From Rhodobiaceae bacterium (GTDB taxonomy: Bacteria; Pseudomonadota; Alphaproteobacteria; RS24): a stretch of 56,498 nt of DNA. The position numbers were made by a program, and so were the translations under genes. The notes under the pieces are model-generated. The model searched no databases, had not been told where the DNA came from, and saw only the letters and a list, made by a program, of their open reading frames with translations. Positions 9,193 to 18,778 of this stretch are shown in pieces. Each line of letters starts with the position of its first letter. Within the stretch, counting starts at the first letter, position 1. The stretch lies in the NCBI GenBank assembly GCA_002721725.1, contig PBLK01000022.1:1-56498 (forward strand), read 5' to 3'.

Positions 9193-10185
9193 ATGATTGA
9201 TTGGCACAATCCATCTTATTTTGATCTTCCAGATTTGCGTATGGCGGTATTTGAGGCCGGTGAAATACATGCCGATATACCGTCTTTGGTGCTGTGCCAT
9301 GGCTGGCCGGAACTGGCTTATAGCTGGCGCAAAGTGGTCCCGATATTGGTTGAGGCCGGACTGCATGTGATTGTGCCAGAGCAGCGCGGTTTCGGCATGA
9401 CCGGCAAAGCACTGAACGACGCCGGCGATGAAAGTGGTGTGCCGCTTTATGACATGACGCATCTGACCGGCGATTTGGCCAATTTGCTGGATGCAATGGA
9501 TATTGAGAAAGCGATTTTCACCGGCCATGATTGGGGCGGCTTTGTGATTTGGCAAATGCCTTTCTTTCATCCAGCACGCACGGCCGGGCTTATCGGCGTC
9601 AACACCCCCTATGTGCCGCGCCTCAGCGATGACCCGATTAAGCTGTTTCGCGCCGCCTTTGGTGATGATTTTTACATTGCCGCTTTTCAAGATTATGCCC
9701 GCGCCGAAGCCATATTCGATGCCGACCCGGCACACATGTTGCGCATGATGTATCGCAAAAGCGGCGGCTTGGAAGAGTCGGTGGAATTACCAAGCGATAG
9801 TTGGGAGCGTATCGAATTGCTTAATATGCTGAAAGACGATGAAGCCACATGGCCCGGCGTGCCCCTATTCGACGACACTGATTTTCAATATTATGTTGAC
9901 GGCTTCAAACGCGCCGGTTTTCGCGGCGGTATAAATTGGTATCGCAATTTTAGCCGTAATTGGCAAAATTCTGAGGGCATGGAACAGAAAATCAACCATC
10001 CGAGCCTAATGATTTGTGCCGCCGATGACCGCGTGCTGCCGCCTGACATGGCCAAAGGCATGCCGAGCTATATCGATGATTTGGAGACGCATATTATCGA
10101 CGATTGCGGCCACTGGACGCAAAACGAGCAACCCGAACAATTGGCTGCGCTGATGAAAAACTGGGTGCTGCGGCGTTTTACCTGA
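9193..10185 (+). CDS. Alpha/beta hydrolase, epoxide-hydrolase type
   Basis: A 330-residue alpha/beta hydrolase. The oxyanion-hole motif HGWPE near residue 37 and the nucleophile elbow GHDWGG, with aspartate as nucleophile, are those of soluble epoxide hydrolases. The C-terminal CGHWTQNEQPEQL supplies the catalytic histidine, and DDRVLPP precedes it as in the family. The cap-domain region lies between about residues 140 and 240. Substrate is unknown; haloalkane dehalogenases share the aspartate elbow but usually not HGWPE. It begins 13 bp after the small secreted protein gene, but whether it belongs to that transcript is unclear. Confidence 0.85.
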   Translation: MIDWHNPSYFDLPDLRMAVFEAGEIHADIPSLVLCHGWPELAYSWRKVVPILVEAGLHVIVPEQRGFGMTGKALNDAGDESGVPLYDMTHLTGDLANLLDAMDIEKAIFTGHDWGGFVIWQMPFFHPARTAGLIGVNTPYVPRLSDDPIKLFRAAFGDDFYIAAFQDYARAEAIFDADPAHMLRMMYRKSGGLEESVELPSDSWERIELLNMLKDDEATWPGVPLFDDTDFQYYVDGFKRAGFRGGINWYRNFSRNWQNSEGMEQKINHPSLMICAADDRVLPPDMAKGMPSYIDDLETHIIDDCGHWTQNEQPEQLAALMKNWVLRRFT

Positions 10186-10267
10186 AAAAACCGCCGCAAA
10201 GCCTTGAGACATGCGGCGCAGCCACTTATAGTCGCGCCCAAGTTGAAAACACATAGTCGGGGACCAC

Positions 10268-11578
10268 ATGAACCGTCCAGAAACCCGCATCGGTGACGCC
10301 GGTGCTGTGCCCATTGAGGCCATAAGGGGTGATGCGCCCTTGCGTATCCTCCTGCCCAGCTATCGCTCTGACCCACACACTGGCGGACAGGGCATTTATA
10401 TGCGTCTGATTTCAAAAGCTTTGGTCGATTTAGGCCATCATGTTGACGTGATTTCTGGCCCACCTTATCCAATTTTAGATGAGCGCATTGGGTTGATAAA
10501 ACTACCTTCTTTGGATATGTATGCGCGCGAAAATCCTATTACCTGTCTCAGTCGCGAAATTCTTTCAAACAAAACCGACTTATTTGAATGGTGGAGCCAT
10601 AATTGGGGTGGCTTTCCTGAGCCTTATACTTTCGGCGAACGTATGGCTGACTATATGCGCGATAAAATTGACCAATATGACATTATGCATGACAACCAGA
10701 CATTATGTTATGGCATGCTGGATGTGCGCGATATGGGCCTGCCGGTGGTCGGCACCATCCATCACCCAATTACCATGGATAAGCGTATTGATATTGCCCA
10801 CGCCAAATGGCCGCATATAAAGTTTTTGAAATGGCGCTGGTATTCGTTCCTTAAAATGCAAATCAAGGTGGCGCGCCAGCTTGAACCACTAATAGTCGTT
10901 TCCGACAGCACTAAGCGCGATGTCGAAAAAGATTTTGGCATTCCCGCCGAACGCATGACGCGGATTCATCACGGCATCGACCATGAATTGTTTGCTCCGC
11001 AGCCGCATATTACCCGCAAATCCAATCGCCTAATGGTAACGGCCAGCGCCGATGTGCCGCTCAAAGGTCTTATCTATCTCATTCGCGCCTATCACACCCT
11101 GCTAATTGAGGACCCTGACCTTGAATTGCTTGTGGTCGGACGGTTGCGCGAAGGGCAAACCATGGATGAATTGAACCGCTTGGGCATTCGCAACCGCGTT
11201 AAATTCGTCTCAGGGCTGAGCGGCGAGGATATTCGCGACCTCTACGCGAGAGCGACTATTGCTGTCTCACCATCTGTCTACGAAGGCTTCGGCTTTCCAG
11301 CCGGTGAAGCTTTGTCATGTGGCGTGCCGCTCGTGGCCACCAATGGCGGCTCTCTGCCGGAAGTTGTCGGCGACGCCGGCATTATTGTGCCGCATTCCAA
11401 TCCGCCCGCTTTGGCGGAAGCGATTGGCCAGCTATTGAAAGATCCCGCGCGACGCGAAAAAATGTCGATCAGGGCTCGCCAGCATATTCTCGACCGTTTC
11501 AAATGGGAACGCTGCGCCCGCGATGTGGTGGCCATGTATCGCCGGACTTTGGCCGCGCATCACGGAATTTCCCTTTAA
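10268..11578 (+). CDS. Glycosyltransferase family 4 (GT-B fold)
   Basis: A 436-residue GT-B retaining glycosyltransferase. The N-terminal domain starts with LRILLPSYRSDPHTGGQG, where the glycine-rich loop binds the acceptor or diphosphate. The C-terminal domain has SPSVYEGFGFPAGEALSCG, the EX7E-type nucleotide-sugar site, followed by PLVATNGGSLPEVVGDAG. A GGGGA ribosome binding site precedes the ATG. It is the first gene of a tight set with a methyltransferase 3 nt downstream and a toroid-fold protein overlapping that. A role in modifying a lipid-linked or secreted glycan is likely, but no polymerase or export gene is present to say which. Confidence 0.88.
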   Translation: MNRPETRIGDAGAVPIEAIRGDAPLRILLPSYRSDPHTGGQGIYMRLISKALVDLGHHVDVISGPPYPILDERIGLIKLPSLDMYARENPITCLSREILSNKTDLFEWWSHNWGGFPEPYTFGERMADYMRDKIDQYDIMHDNQTLCYGMLDVRDMGLPVVGTIHHPITMDKRIDIAHAKWPHIKFLKWRWYSFLKMQIKVARQLEPLIVVSDSTKRDVEKDFGIPAERMTRIHHGIDHELFAPQPHITRKSNRLMVTASADVPLKGLIYLIRAYHTLLIEDPDLELLVVGRLREGQTMDELNRLGIRNRVKFVSGLSGEDIRDLYARATIAVSPSVYEGFGFPAGEALSCGVPLVATNGGSLPEVVGDAGIIVPHSNPPALAEAIGQLLKDPARREKMSIRARQHILDRFKWERCARDVVAMYRRTLAAHHGISL

Positions 11579-11581
11579 GAA

Positions 11582-12331
11582 ATGCAGACCATCAATCTCG
11601 ACCAACTGGAGTTGCAAGACGGACATGCTCTGCTTGATTTGGGGTGCGGGCACGGCCGTCATACCCATGCTGCTTATTTCCATAGGCGTTGTCAGGCGGT
11701 CGGTCTCGATTTGGGGTTTGAGGATGTCAAAATCACCCGAGCCGGATTTGAGGCTAATCCCGATTTGCAACCGCAAACCGGCGCGGCGCGGCGCTTTGAT
11801 TTGAGTGTTGGCGATGCGCTGCAATTGCCTTTTTCCAATGATCGTTTTGACAGGCTGATTTGCTCAGAAGTTTTGGAACATATTCCCGATTATCAGGGTG
11901 CATTGACTGAGATCTGGCGGGTCGTAAAGCCGGGCGGTAAAATTGGTATTTCCGTACCGCATCGATGGCCTGAGCAAATTTGTTGGCTGATCTCCGAAGA
12001 ATATCACAACACGCCAGGTGGCCATGTACGGATTTTCCGAGCCCCCGACTTACGCAAAGATTTTGAAGTGCTTGGCTTCACCTATCGCGGCAAACATTTA
12101 AAACACGGGCTGCATAGCCCCTATTGGTGGCTGCGCTGCGCTGTTGGTGTGAATAATGACCAAAACTTGCTGGTGCGCAGCTATAAGAAACTGCTGGAAG
12201 TCGAAATATTAAAAAACCCCATGCCTTTGCGCATCCTGTCGGCTCTGGCCGACCCACTTATGGGCAAAAGTATGGTTATGTATTTCGACAAGCCTTTAGA
12301 CAAGCCCTCAGAAGAAGCCACACCGAAATGA
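11582..12331 (+). CDS. Class I SAM-dependent methyltransferase
   Basis: A 249-residue Rossmann-fold methyltransferase. Motif I is LLDLGCGHGRHT near residue 18, and the acidic ribose-binding residue is in GLDLGF. Post-I and motif II regions are VGDALQLPFSNDRFDRLICSE, split across two strands, and motif III is VVKPGGKIGISVP. It starts 3 nt after the glycosyltransferase stop without a strong ribosome binding site, and its stop overlaps the next gene (ATGA), so translation is probably coupled. The substrate is presumably the product of the neighbouring glycosyltransferase or toroid protein. Confidence 0.85.
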   Translation: MQTINLDQLELQDGHALLDLGCGHGRHTHAAYFHRRCQAVGLDLGFEDVKITRAGFEANPDLQPQTGAARRFDLSVGDALQLPFSNDRFDRLICSEVLEHIPDYQGALTEIWRVVKPGGKIGISVPHRWPEQICWLISEEYHNTPGGHVRIFRAPDLRKDFEVLGFTYRGKHLKHGLHSPYWWLRCAVGVNNDQNLLVRSYKKLLEVEILKNPMPLRILSALADPLMGKSMVMYFDKPLDKPSEEATPK

Positions 12332-13371
12332 GCATTCTGACCGACGGTTATTTCGACGGCGCACGCGACGCCATATTGAATCTTCAAAACCCTGACGGCT
12401 CTATCCCTTGGTTTAAAAATGGCGTTATCGATCCTTGGAACCATCTCGAAGCGGCGATGGGACTGAATCTTATAGGTGAACGCGTGGCGGCAGAACAAGC
12501 CATCTCTTTTCTTCGCGACAGCCAAGCCTCCGACGGCTCTTGGCTCGGCCAACTAGGCAGTGCGGTACCAATTGATGAAACCTTGCACCAATTTACCATG
12601 CGCGGACTGGAGGAGGGACATCTAATCCGCGACACCAATTTCATCGCCTATATCGCCACCGCGATTTGGCATCATTATTGCCTGCACGGCGACTCGGATT
12701 ACGCCGCCGCCAATTGGCCGATGGTCAAAGCGGCGGTCAATTTTGTGGTCGCGCTGCAATCGCCCGAGGGCGACATTCGCTGGACCGCGCCCGACCCACA
12801 AACGCCGGAAGATGACGCGCTGGTGACCGGCAACAGCTCGATTCACAAAAGCCTGATTTGCGCCGAAAAACTGGCCAATACGCTTGGCCATGATGCGGCA
12901 GGCTGGACGGCGGCGCGGCTAAGATTGGCCGATGCGCTGGCCAACAAGCCGCAGCGTTTTGACCGAACATGGGCGCCGAAGACGCGCTATTCCATGGATT
13001 GGTATTATCCGGTGTTGTCGGGTGCGCTGTCGCCCGAACAAAGCGAAGCGCGCCTCGCCGCGCGCTGGGATGATTTCGTAATCAATGGCTTTGGTTGTCG
13101 TTGTGTCGAAGATGAGCCATGGGTAACGGTGGCGGAAACTGCCGAACTCATCATGGCGTTAAAGGCGCATGGCCGCGACTCGCAAGCCGAAGACATGCTG
13201 GGCTGGCTGGCGCAATTCCGAGATAAAAACGGCGCCTATTGGATGGGCATGCAGGTGGAAGAGCACGTGTTTTGGCCGGTTGAGCGCCCCGCTTGGACCT
13301 CCGGCGCGGTCATCCTCGCGCATGACGCAGTGCTTGAGATTACAAGCGCGAGTAAGGTTCTCACAGAGTAG
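12328..13371 (+). CDS. Alpha/alpha-toroid protein resembling prenyltransferase/squalene-cyclase repeats
   Basis: A 347-residue helical protein with repeated Q-x2-DGS motifs, QNPDGSIPW near residue 25 and QASDGSW near 70, like the QW repeats of squalene-hopene cyclases and protein prenyltransferase beta-subunits. The catalytic DxDD of class II terpene cyclases is not visible, so cyclase activity should not be assumed. Six-hairpin glycosidases share the toroid and are an alternative. It is translationally coupled (ATGA overlap) to the methyltransferase. I do not know a function; the conserved context with a glycosyltransferase points to glycan or glycolipid chemistry. Confidence 0.75.
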   Translation: MSILTDGYFDGARDAILNLQNPDGSIPWFKNGVIDPWNHLEAAMGLNLIGERVAAEQAISFLRDSQASDGSWLGQLGSAVPIDETLHQFTMRGLEEGHLIRDTNFIAYIATAIWHHYCLHGDSDYAAANWPMVKAAVNFVVALQSPEGDIRWTAPDPQTPEDDALVTGNSSIHKSLICAEKLANTLGHDAAGWTAARLRLADALANKPQRFDRTWAPKTRYSMDWYYPVLSGALSPEQSEARLAARWDDFVINGFGCRCVEDEPWVTVAETAELIMALKAHGRDSQAEDMLGWLAQFRDKNGAYWMGMQVEEHVFWPVERPAWTSGAVILAHDAVLEITSASKVLTE

Positions 13372-13387
13372 GCCGGTGCTTTTGCTC

Positions 13388-13996
13388 CTAGAGGCGCCTA
13401 AGCAAACGCAAACTCTTCACCACTTTTTCCTCTTCAAATAGGCCACTATGCAGAGCCAACTTGTAAATCTCATGCGGGGGGCGCCCGCCATCAGCGGGAT
13501 TGGGGAAGACATCATGAATGGCTAGCAAACCCCCTGCCATAACCCGAGCGCCCCAATTTTGCCAATCGGCCAACGCAGCAGGCATGGAATGGCCCCCATC
13601 GATAAATACCAACGCCGGTGCGGCCATAGGCAGGCGCGCAACAACCTGTGAGGGGCTGAGAGCCGGTATCACCGTGCCTTCCAACCCAGCGGCGCGAATG
13701 TTGGCGCGAAAATGCAAAAGCGAGGACACGCCGCCTTCGCCATCGTCCAAATCGGGGTCAAAATATTCTTCGCCCGGCTGGTTTTCTTCAGAGCCGCGAT
13801 GATGGTCAATAGCCAGCAGAATGCCACCCTCCTTTTTACACGCCGCACCCAAAACAATGGTGGACTTGCCGCAATAAGAACCAATTTCGACACAGAGCCC
13901 AAGCCCCGCCATTTCTTCGGCCGCAGCATAAAGCGCGGCGCCCTCCGACGGGTCAAGAAAGCCTTTGACGGCATCTAAATTTATCGGAAAGTGCAT
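13388..13996 (-). CDS. Class I SAM-dependent methyltransferase (Methyltransf_24 type)
   Basis: A 202-residue methyltransferase-fold protein. The SAM-binding start is LCVEIGSYCGKSTIVLG, followed by LLAIDHHRGSEEN for the acidic site and ALVFIDGGHSMPAALADWQ, the metal/SAM block seen in Methyltransf_24 and cephalosporin-hydroxylase-like families. It overlaps the stop of the DUF1329 gene by one base (TAATG) on the same strand, so it is coupled to that gene, and it converges on the toroid gene with a 16-bp gap. Substrate unknown. Confidence 0.8.
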   Translation of the reverse strand: MHFPINLDAVKGFLDPSEGAALYAAAEEMAGLGLCVEIGSYCGKSTIVLGAACKKEGGILLAIDHHRGSEENQPGEEYFDPDLDDGEGGVSSLLHFRANIRAAGLEGTVIPALSPSQVVARLPMAAPALVFIDGGHSMPAALADWQNWGARVMAGGLLAIHDVFPNPADGGRPPHEIYKLALHSGLFEEEKVVKSLRLLRRL

Positions 13997-15351
13997 TAGC
14001 GGCCAATTTTTCGGCGCAAAGCGGCAGAACCGAAATCACTCAATTCCAAATCAAAATTGAGATCGGCCGGGCCATGATCTAGCTTGATGTGATCAACATT
14101 GTAATTGCCAGTGGTCATATCGTGCATAACGTCGAACTCGAATACACAAGCTGGGGCTTCGTAATAATTCTTAGTAAAGGCGTGTTGAACATAGATTAGC
14201 TCATCACGTTTGTTAAAAATATCTGCCATCAAAAAAATCCAGCTGTCCTCATCGACATAAAATACACGCCGCGCTTGTTTCATTCGAAAGTTGTCTTTTT
14301 GGGTCGCTTCCAATACCCAAACACGATGCAATTCATAGCGCAAATAATCCGGATTTAGATTATGTGGCGTCATTAAAGCGTCATGCGAAGTCGTGCTAGC
14401 AGAGGCCTTGTAGGCATTGTATGGAACAAAGATTTCTTTCTTGCCGAGTAATTTCCATTCATAGCGGTCAGGCGAGCCGCTGAACAAAAACATATCGTGG
14501 CTTTGCCGCATTCCGTCAGCGGTGGACAGCGGCCCCTCATAAGTGACTGCAGCGGCTGGGGCCTTCATGATTCTTCGTGTGCTCGGGTTAAACATCACAC
14601 CATTTCGCGGCTCCTTGACTTGATTAATGGTATTAGTCATGGAAAAGCCAGAACCGTTGAAGCGCTGCGGCGCTTTCCAAATTCCCATCCAGTGGAACTG
14701 GTCATTGGCATGCTGCGGATCAGGCCCTTGTGGGTCGGCATAAAAATTATAACGCCAATCCTCTCGAATAATTTTTGTTATCGCGCCGTTTTTGTACACA
14801 TTGGCGCCGCTCGTAATCGCGTGATAACGATGACCATGCCAATAGAAGTTATGATTCCAGAAGATTTCCAGAGCATTTTTGGTTATTGGAAACGGCACAC
14901 CGATGCGCGCACCAGCTACGCCGTTGCCACCATCAATTAAGCGCGCGCGTGCAACATTCTTTTTTGTCTCATCATAAACAAATTGCGGCAGAGCACAGGA
15001 CCGGCGCGACGGATAGATATCCATGCGATAGTTGCCTTCCTTGCGGGCCAGCAAGGCTTTTTGGCCAGCGCTGAGGCGGTTTGAATATTCCCCCATATTC
15101 TGAGCTGTGATGCTGAAGAGCGGTTTGTCAGCTGCAAATGGATCAACATGATCGCCACCTGCAACATAGTCTGCCGGTGGCTTTGTAATGCCACCCGTGT
15201 AGGCAGGTATCATGCCATCAGCGGAAGCCGACGGGTCGGCCCCATTGGCGGTTAATCCGCTACCCAAAATACTTGCATCCGCAGCCAAGACCTCGGTGCT
15301 TACGACGGCCAAAGAGGCCAGAGTAGCAATTAATGAAGCTTTGATAATCAT
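13996..15351 (-). CDS. DUF1329 exported protein
   Basis: A 451-residue protein with a signal peptide (MIIKASLIATLASLAVVSTEVLA) and a typical DUF1329 body: an early SILGSGLTANGADPSAS region, aromatic-rich HNFYWHGHRYHAI, and late blocks FYVDEDSWIFLMADIF and RRKIGR. The family is predicted to be outer-membrane-associated with a LolB-like fold; it often travels with DUF1302 and RND exporters and is linked to lipid or hydrophobic-compound handling. Neither companion is here. The start at 15349-15351 has a GGGAG site; a longer frame to 15423 has no signal sequence at its end. It is divergent from the amidohydrolase gene over a 74-bp gap. Confidence 0.85.
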   Translation of the reverse strand: MIIKASLIATLASLAVVSTEVLAADASILGSGLTANGADPSASADGMIPAYTGGITKPPADYVAGGDHVDPFAADKPLFSITAQNMGEYSNRLSAGQKALLARKEGNYRMDIYPSRRSCALPQFVYDETKKNVARARLIDGGNGVAGARIGVPFPITKNALEIFWNHNFYWHGHRYHAITSGANVYKNGAITKIIREDWRYNFYADPQGPDPQHANDQFHWMGIWKAPQRFNGSGFSMTNTINQVKEPRNGVMFNPSTRRIMKAPAAAVTYEGPLSTADGMRQSHDMFLFSGSPDRYEWKLLGKKEIFVPYNAYKASASTTSHDALMTPHNLNPDYLRYELHRVWVLEATQKDNFRMKQARRVFYVDEDSWIFLMADIFNKRDELIYVQHAFTKNYYEAPACVFEFDVMHDMTTGNYNVDHIKLDHGPADLNFDLELSDFGSAALRRKIGR

Positions 15352-15425
15352 AGCTATTCTCCCTATTTGCAAAAATCCTAGCTTTGTTTCAAAGTGCAAA
15401 CAATAGTTGGTTTCGGGAGACAAAC

Positions 15426-17207
15426 ATGTTTGACCTTATTATTCGCAATGCCAAATTAGTTGACGGCACGGGCGCGCCTGCGCGGCAAGCTGATATCGCA
15501 GTTAAGGACGGTAAAATTGCTGAAATCGGGGCAATCGACGCCAAAGCCAAGACTGAAATTGATGCCAAAGGTGATTTGGTGACACCCGGTTGGGTCGATA
15601 TCCACACTCATTATGACGGGCAAGTGACATGGGACCCTTATCTCAGCCCGTCGGGCTGGAATGGCGTGACCACCGCCGTTATGGGCAATTGCGGAGTCGG
15701 TTTTGCACCGGCAAAAACAGACAAGCACGACTGGCTTATCAATCTGATGGAAGGAGTCGAGGATATTCCCGGCGCCGCATTAGCCGAAGGGATTGATTGG
15801 CAGTGGGAAACTTTCCCCGAATATCTTGATGCGCTAGATAAAATGCCACGCGCGCTTGATATCGCGACGCAAATCCCACACGGCGCAGTGCGCGCTTATG
15901 TGATGGGCCAACGCGGAGCCGATAATGAAGCGGCAACACCGAAAGATATTGAGAAAATGGCCGATATTGTCGAGGACGGCATTAAAGCCGGTGCACTTGG
16001 CTTTTCGACCTCGCGCACCATGTTGCATTTGTCGAAAGACGGCGAACCAGTGCCCGGCACCTTCGCCAATAAGGACGAGCTTTTGGGCATTGCCGACGGC
16101 ATGCAGCGCGGCGGTCATGGCGTGTTTGAAATGGCCTCCGATCTCAATCCGGCCGAAAAAGAGTTTGGCTGGATGGCCGAAATGTCGCAAAAAACCGGCC
16201 TTCCCGTGACCTATGCGCTGCTGCAAAATCCGCTGGACAAAGACAGCTGGCGGACGCTTCTACGAATGACCGAGGACGCGGTTGCTGCTGGTGCTAATAT
16301 TAAGGCGCAAATCGCGCTGCGGGCCCCGGGCCTCATTCTCGGCTGGGAAAGTACGGTGCACCCTTTCTCGCTGCACCCGGAATATCAACCCTATGCCGAC
16401 CTGGAGCCAAGTGCCCGTCTGGCTGAATTGAAAAAGCCTGAAGTGCGCGATGCCATTATTAATGGTGCGCCCTATTTCATGGAGACAACCGACCATGATG
16501 GCGACGGCCTGCCCAGCGGCCAAGGTATTGGCGCGCTGATTACGCTCGGCTTCAATAATATGTTCCGCCTTATTCAAAACGGCGTACCCAATTATGAGCC
16601 ACGGTCTGAGGACAGCATTGCCGAAATTGCCAAGGCCGAAGGCAAGGCTTCGGCAGAAGTTGTTTATGATATGCTGATGGAAAATGATGGGCGCGGATAT
16701 GTGTTCTTACCGTTGCTGAATTACGCCAATCAGAATTATGACCACATCCATGAAATGTTCCAATCGGAGAACACCGTATTGAGCCTGTCAGATGGCGGAG
16801 CGCATTGCGGTGTCATAACCGATGCCAGCTTCCCAACCTATTTGCTGAGCCATTGGGTGCGCGACCGCAGCCGTGGCGCGCGCTTTGGACTGGAAGAGGC
16901 GGTGAAAGCGCAAAGTGCTGACACGGCAGCCCTATATGGCTTGCATGACCGTGGGGTTATTGCCCTGGGCATGAAAGCCGATATGAATGTCATTGATTTT
17001 GACGCGCTGCAATTGGGTGAGCCGGAAATGGTTTACGACCTTCCCGCTGGTGGTCGCCGCCTCATCCAGAAAATTGACGGTTATCGCTACACGATTGTCG
17101 ATGGTGTGGTGACCTATCAGGACGGCCAGCCGACCGGCAAAATGCCCGGCAAGCTGGTGCGCGGGCCGCAAGGCGATGCCGATGCACATCGCCTCGCCGC
17201 CGAATAA
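15426..17207 (+). CDS. Amidohydrolase, D-aminoacylase/N-acyl-D-amino-acid deacylase family
   Basis: A 593-residue metal-dependent amidohydrolase. It starts [15 protein letters not shown], has the first metal-binding HTHYDG block in [17 protein letters not shown], a GNCGVGFAP motif where the family's cysteine ligand lies, and the late DGGAHCG with the metal-binding aspartate region. These are diagnostic of N-acyl-D-amino-acid deacylases, which release D-amino acids from N-acyl forms. Many members of this branch have unknown substrates. The ATG at 15426 follows GGGAG by a normal spacing; an earlier in-frame start at 15384 lies in the divergent promoter. Confidence 0.85.
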   Translation: MFDLIIRNAKLVDGTGAPARQADIAVKDGKIAEIGAIDAKAKTEIDAKGDLVTPGWVDIHTHYDGQVTWDPYLSPSGWNGVTTAVMGNCGVGFAPAKTDKHDWLINLMEGVEDIPGAALAEGIDWQWETFPEYLDALDKMPRALDIATQIPHGAVRAYVMGQRGADNEAATPKDIEKMADIVEDGIKAGALGFSTSRTMLHLSKDGEPVPGTFANKDELLGIADGMQRGGHGVFEMASDLNPAEKEFGWMAEMSQKTGLPVTYALLQNPLDKDSWRTLLRMTEDAVAAGANIKAQIALRAPGLILGWESTVHPFSLHPEYQPYADLEPSARLAELKKPEVRDAIINGAPYFMETTDHDGDGLPSGQGIGALITLGFNNMFRLIQNGVPNYEPRSEDSIAEIAKAEGKASAEVVYDMLMENDGRGYVFLPLLNYANQNYDHIHEMFQSENTVLSLSDGGAHCGVITDASFPTYLLSHWVRDRSRGARFGLEEAVKAQSADTAALYGLHDRGVIALGMKADMNVIDFDALQLGEPEMVYDLPAGGRRLIQKIDGYRYTIVDGVVTYQDGQPTGKMPGKLVRGPQGDADAHRLAAE

Positions 17208-17224
17208 ATTTATCTGTCTAATAT

Positions 17225-17258
17225 AAAAGGGACGTCCTGAAGGGCGCCCTTTTTCTAT
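17225..17258 (+). terminator. Intrinsic terminator after the amidohydrolase gene
   Basis: AAAAGGG (17225-17231) pairs with CCCTTTT (17247-17253). The stem continues inward through CGTCC/GGGCG past a bulged A to a TGAA tetraloop. TTTTT follows directly. The other strand is also T-rich after the stem, so it may serve the convergent symporter gene too. Confidence 0.8.
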
Positions 17259-18643
17259 TTTTTACCGCGTTTGGCCTCGAGCTCAGCAATTACCTTTTTA
17301 TGCTCATTCTCGTCGAAATTGAAAGTTGAGAACAAAATGGCGCCGATGATATAGGCAAAGAATGGCGCACCGGCGTAAAGCCCTTTAAAGGTCCATATGA
17401 CCGTCGCCGATTGCGCGGCATTGGGCACGAAACCGGCGATTGACAGCGCAAAGCCGGTAATCATCAGTGTCACCCCATAGGCCGATTTCGAGACAAAATA
17501 CCACGCCGCGAAATAGGCGCCTTCTTTGCGCTCGCCGGTGCGATATTCGTCAAGGTCGATAATATCGGATTTAATGGACGGGTTTATTGTGCCGCCGCAT
17601 GAACCGGCCGCACCGGCAATACCGGCCAAAACCAGCAAGCGTATTTCCATGCCCGGCTCCAACGTAATCATACAGCCAAAGGCAAAGGCCGTGGATAACA
17701 TCGAGCCAAGCCAAAGCCGCTTTTTGCCGAAGCGCTTGGCCAGTGGCATCCATAAAGGCGTTAGCGCTAAGGAGAAAACCATATAGGACAGAATGAAGAA
17801 CGGTGCCATTTCCGGCGCGTTCATCACATATTGCGCCGTGTAAAGCGTTAAAATGGTGATCGCTGCGCCGCCCAGATTCTCAATGAAAATGACAATCAAC
17901 AGCAGCCGCGCATGGCTGTTTTTCCAAATATCTTTGGCTGCTTCCCAAGGCTTTTCAGGCGCTTTATCGGCAAATTCGGGCCGCTCGCGCAAGCCCCATA
18001 CACAAACCAGCAAGCAGCTGGCGGCAAACAGACCGGCGAAAAGCGATTGGTCGGCATTGAGCGTGCGCACCGCGGTTTCGCTTTTGCCTTCGGCAAGAAT
18101 AAGAAAATACATGGTGCCGAGCGCAGAAATATAACCGGCAATCCAACCGGCATGGCGCGCCGCAAAAATTTTCGTGCGCTCGTGATAATCATCGGTCAGC
18201 TCAGCGCCGAGCGACATATGCGGCACGATGAACATGGTCTGCGCCGAGAAAAAGCCGATAATCGCAACCCCCATCCACAGGGCCAACATGCCCGCGCTCA
18301 AACCCTCTGATGGGGCCGACAGCATCCAGAAAAACAATACGGTTGGCAATACGGCACCGAGTAGCCATGGCCGCCGCCGCCCCATAGGGGTTTTGGTTTT
18401 GTCCGATAAATAGCCAACCAGCGGGTCTGATATCGCATCCCAAAAGCGCGACAAGCCGTAAATCGTGCCCATCAGTGCCGGTGCGATGAGCAACACATCG
18501 GTGGAAAATTTCATCGTGTAAAGGGTGACAAGGCAAAACATATAGCCCGCCCCAACCGGCGGCAGCGCGTAGCAAAAAATTTCAAGCCAGCTTATGCGGC
18601 GTGCCGAGGGCACCGCCATATCGTCCACATTTGTTGCACTCAT
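17255..18643 (-). CDS. GPH-family sugar:cation symporter (MFS_2)
   Basis: A 462-residue polytopic inner-membrane carrier with about 12 hydrophobic segments. The loop signature DPLVGYLSDKTKTPMGRRRP near residues 70-90 is the hallmark of glycoside-pentoside-hexuronide symporters. The ending FDENEHKKVIAELEAKRGKK is a charged cytoplasmic tail. The ATG at 18641-18643 has a GGGAGG site. The likely substrate is a sugar or glycoside, but many alphaproteobacterial members are uncharacterised and sit with amidohydrolases, as here. Confidence 0.88.
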   Translation of the reverse strand: MSATNVDDMAVPSARRISWLEIFCYALPPVGAGYMFCLVTLYTMKFSTDVLLIAPALMGTIYGLSRFWDAISDPLVGYLSDKTKTPMGRRRPWLLGAVLPTVLFFWMLSAPSEGLSAGMLALWMGVAIIGFFSAQTMFIVPHMSLGAELTDDYHERTKIFAARHAGWIAGYISALGTMYFLILAEGKSETAVRTLNADQSLFAGLFAASCLLVCVWGLRERPEFADKAPEKPWEAAKDIWKNSHARLLLIVIFIENLGGAAITILTLYTAQYVMNAPEMAPFFILSYMVFSLALTPLWMPLAKRFGKKRLWLGSMLSTAFAFGCMITLEPGMEIRLLVLAGIAGAAGSCGGTINPSIKSDIIDLDEYRTGERKEGAYFAAWYFVSKSAYGVTLMITGFALSIAGFVPNAAQSATVIWTFKGLYAGAPFFAYIIGAILFSTFNFDENEHKKVIAELEAKRGKK

Positions 18644-18778
18644 TACTGCCTCCCACGTAAAACAGCACCATTAAACAATTGAAATGGCAAGCGGAAAGAT
18701 GTCGCTTAAGGCGCGCATCTCAGCCTCGACAGGGCGCGACACGCCGCCTAGACTATTACCCGAGCGAAAGGATGTCAT

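Noticed and set aside
9016-9735. 239-codon minus-strand frame opposite the secreted protein and epoxide hydrolase
   Set aside because: The opposite strand encodes well-supported genes with signal peptide and catalytic motifs; no ribosome binding site or domain was seen.
10192-10218. Hairpin CGCCGCA/TGCGGCG after the epoxide hydrolase gene
   Set aside because: The stem is 7 bp with a 13-nt loop and has no following T-run, so I do not call it a terminator.
12328-13371. Functional squalene-hopene or other class II terpene cyclase
   Set aside because: QW-like repeats are present but the catalytic DxDD motif is not, and the protein is only about half the usual cyclase length.
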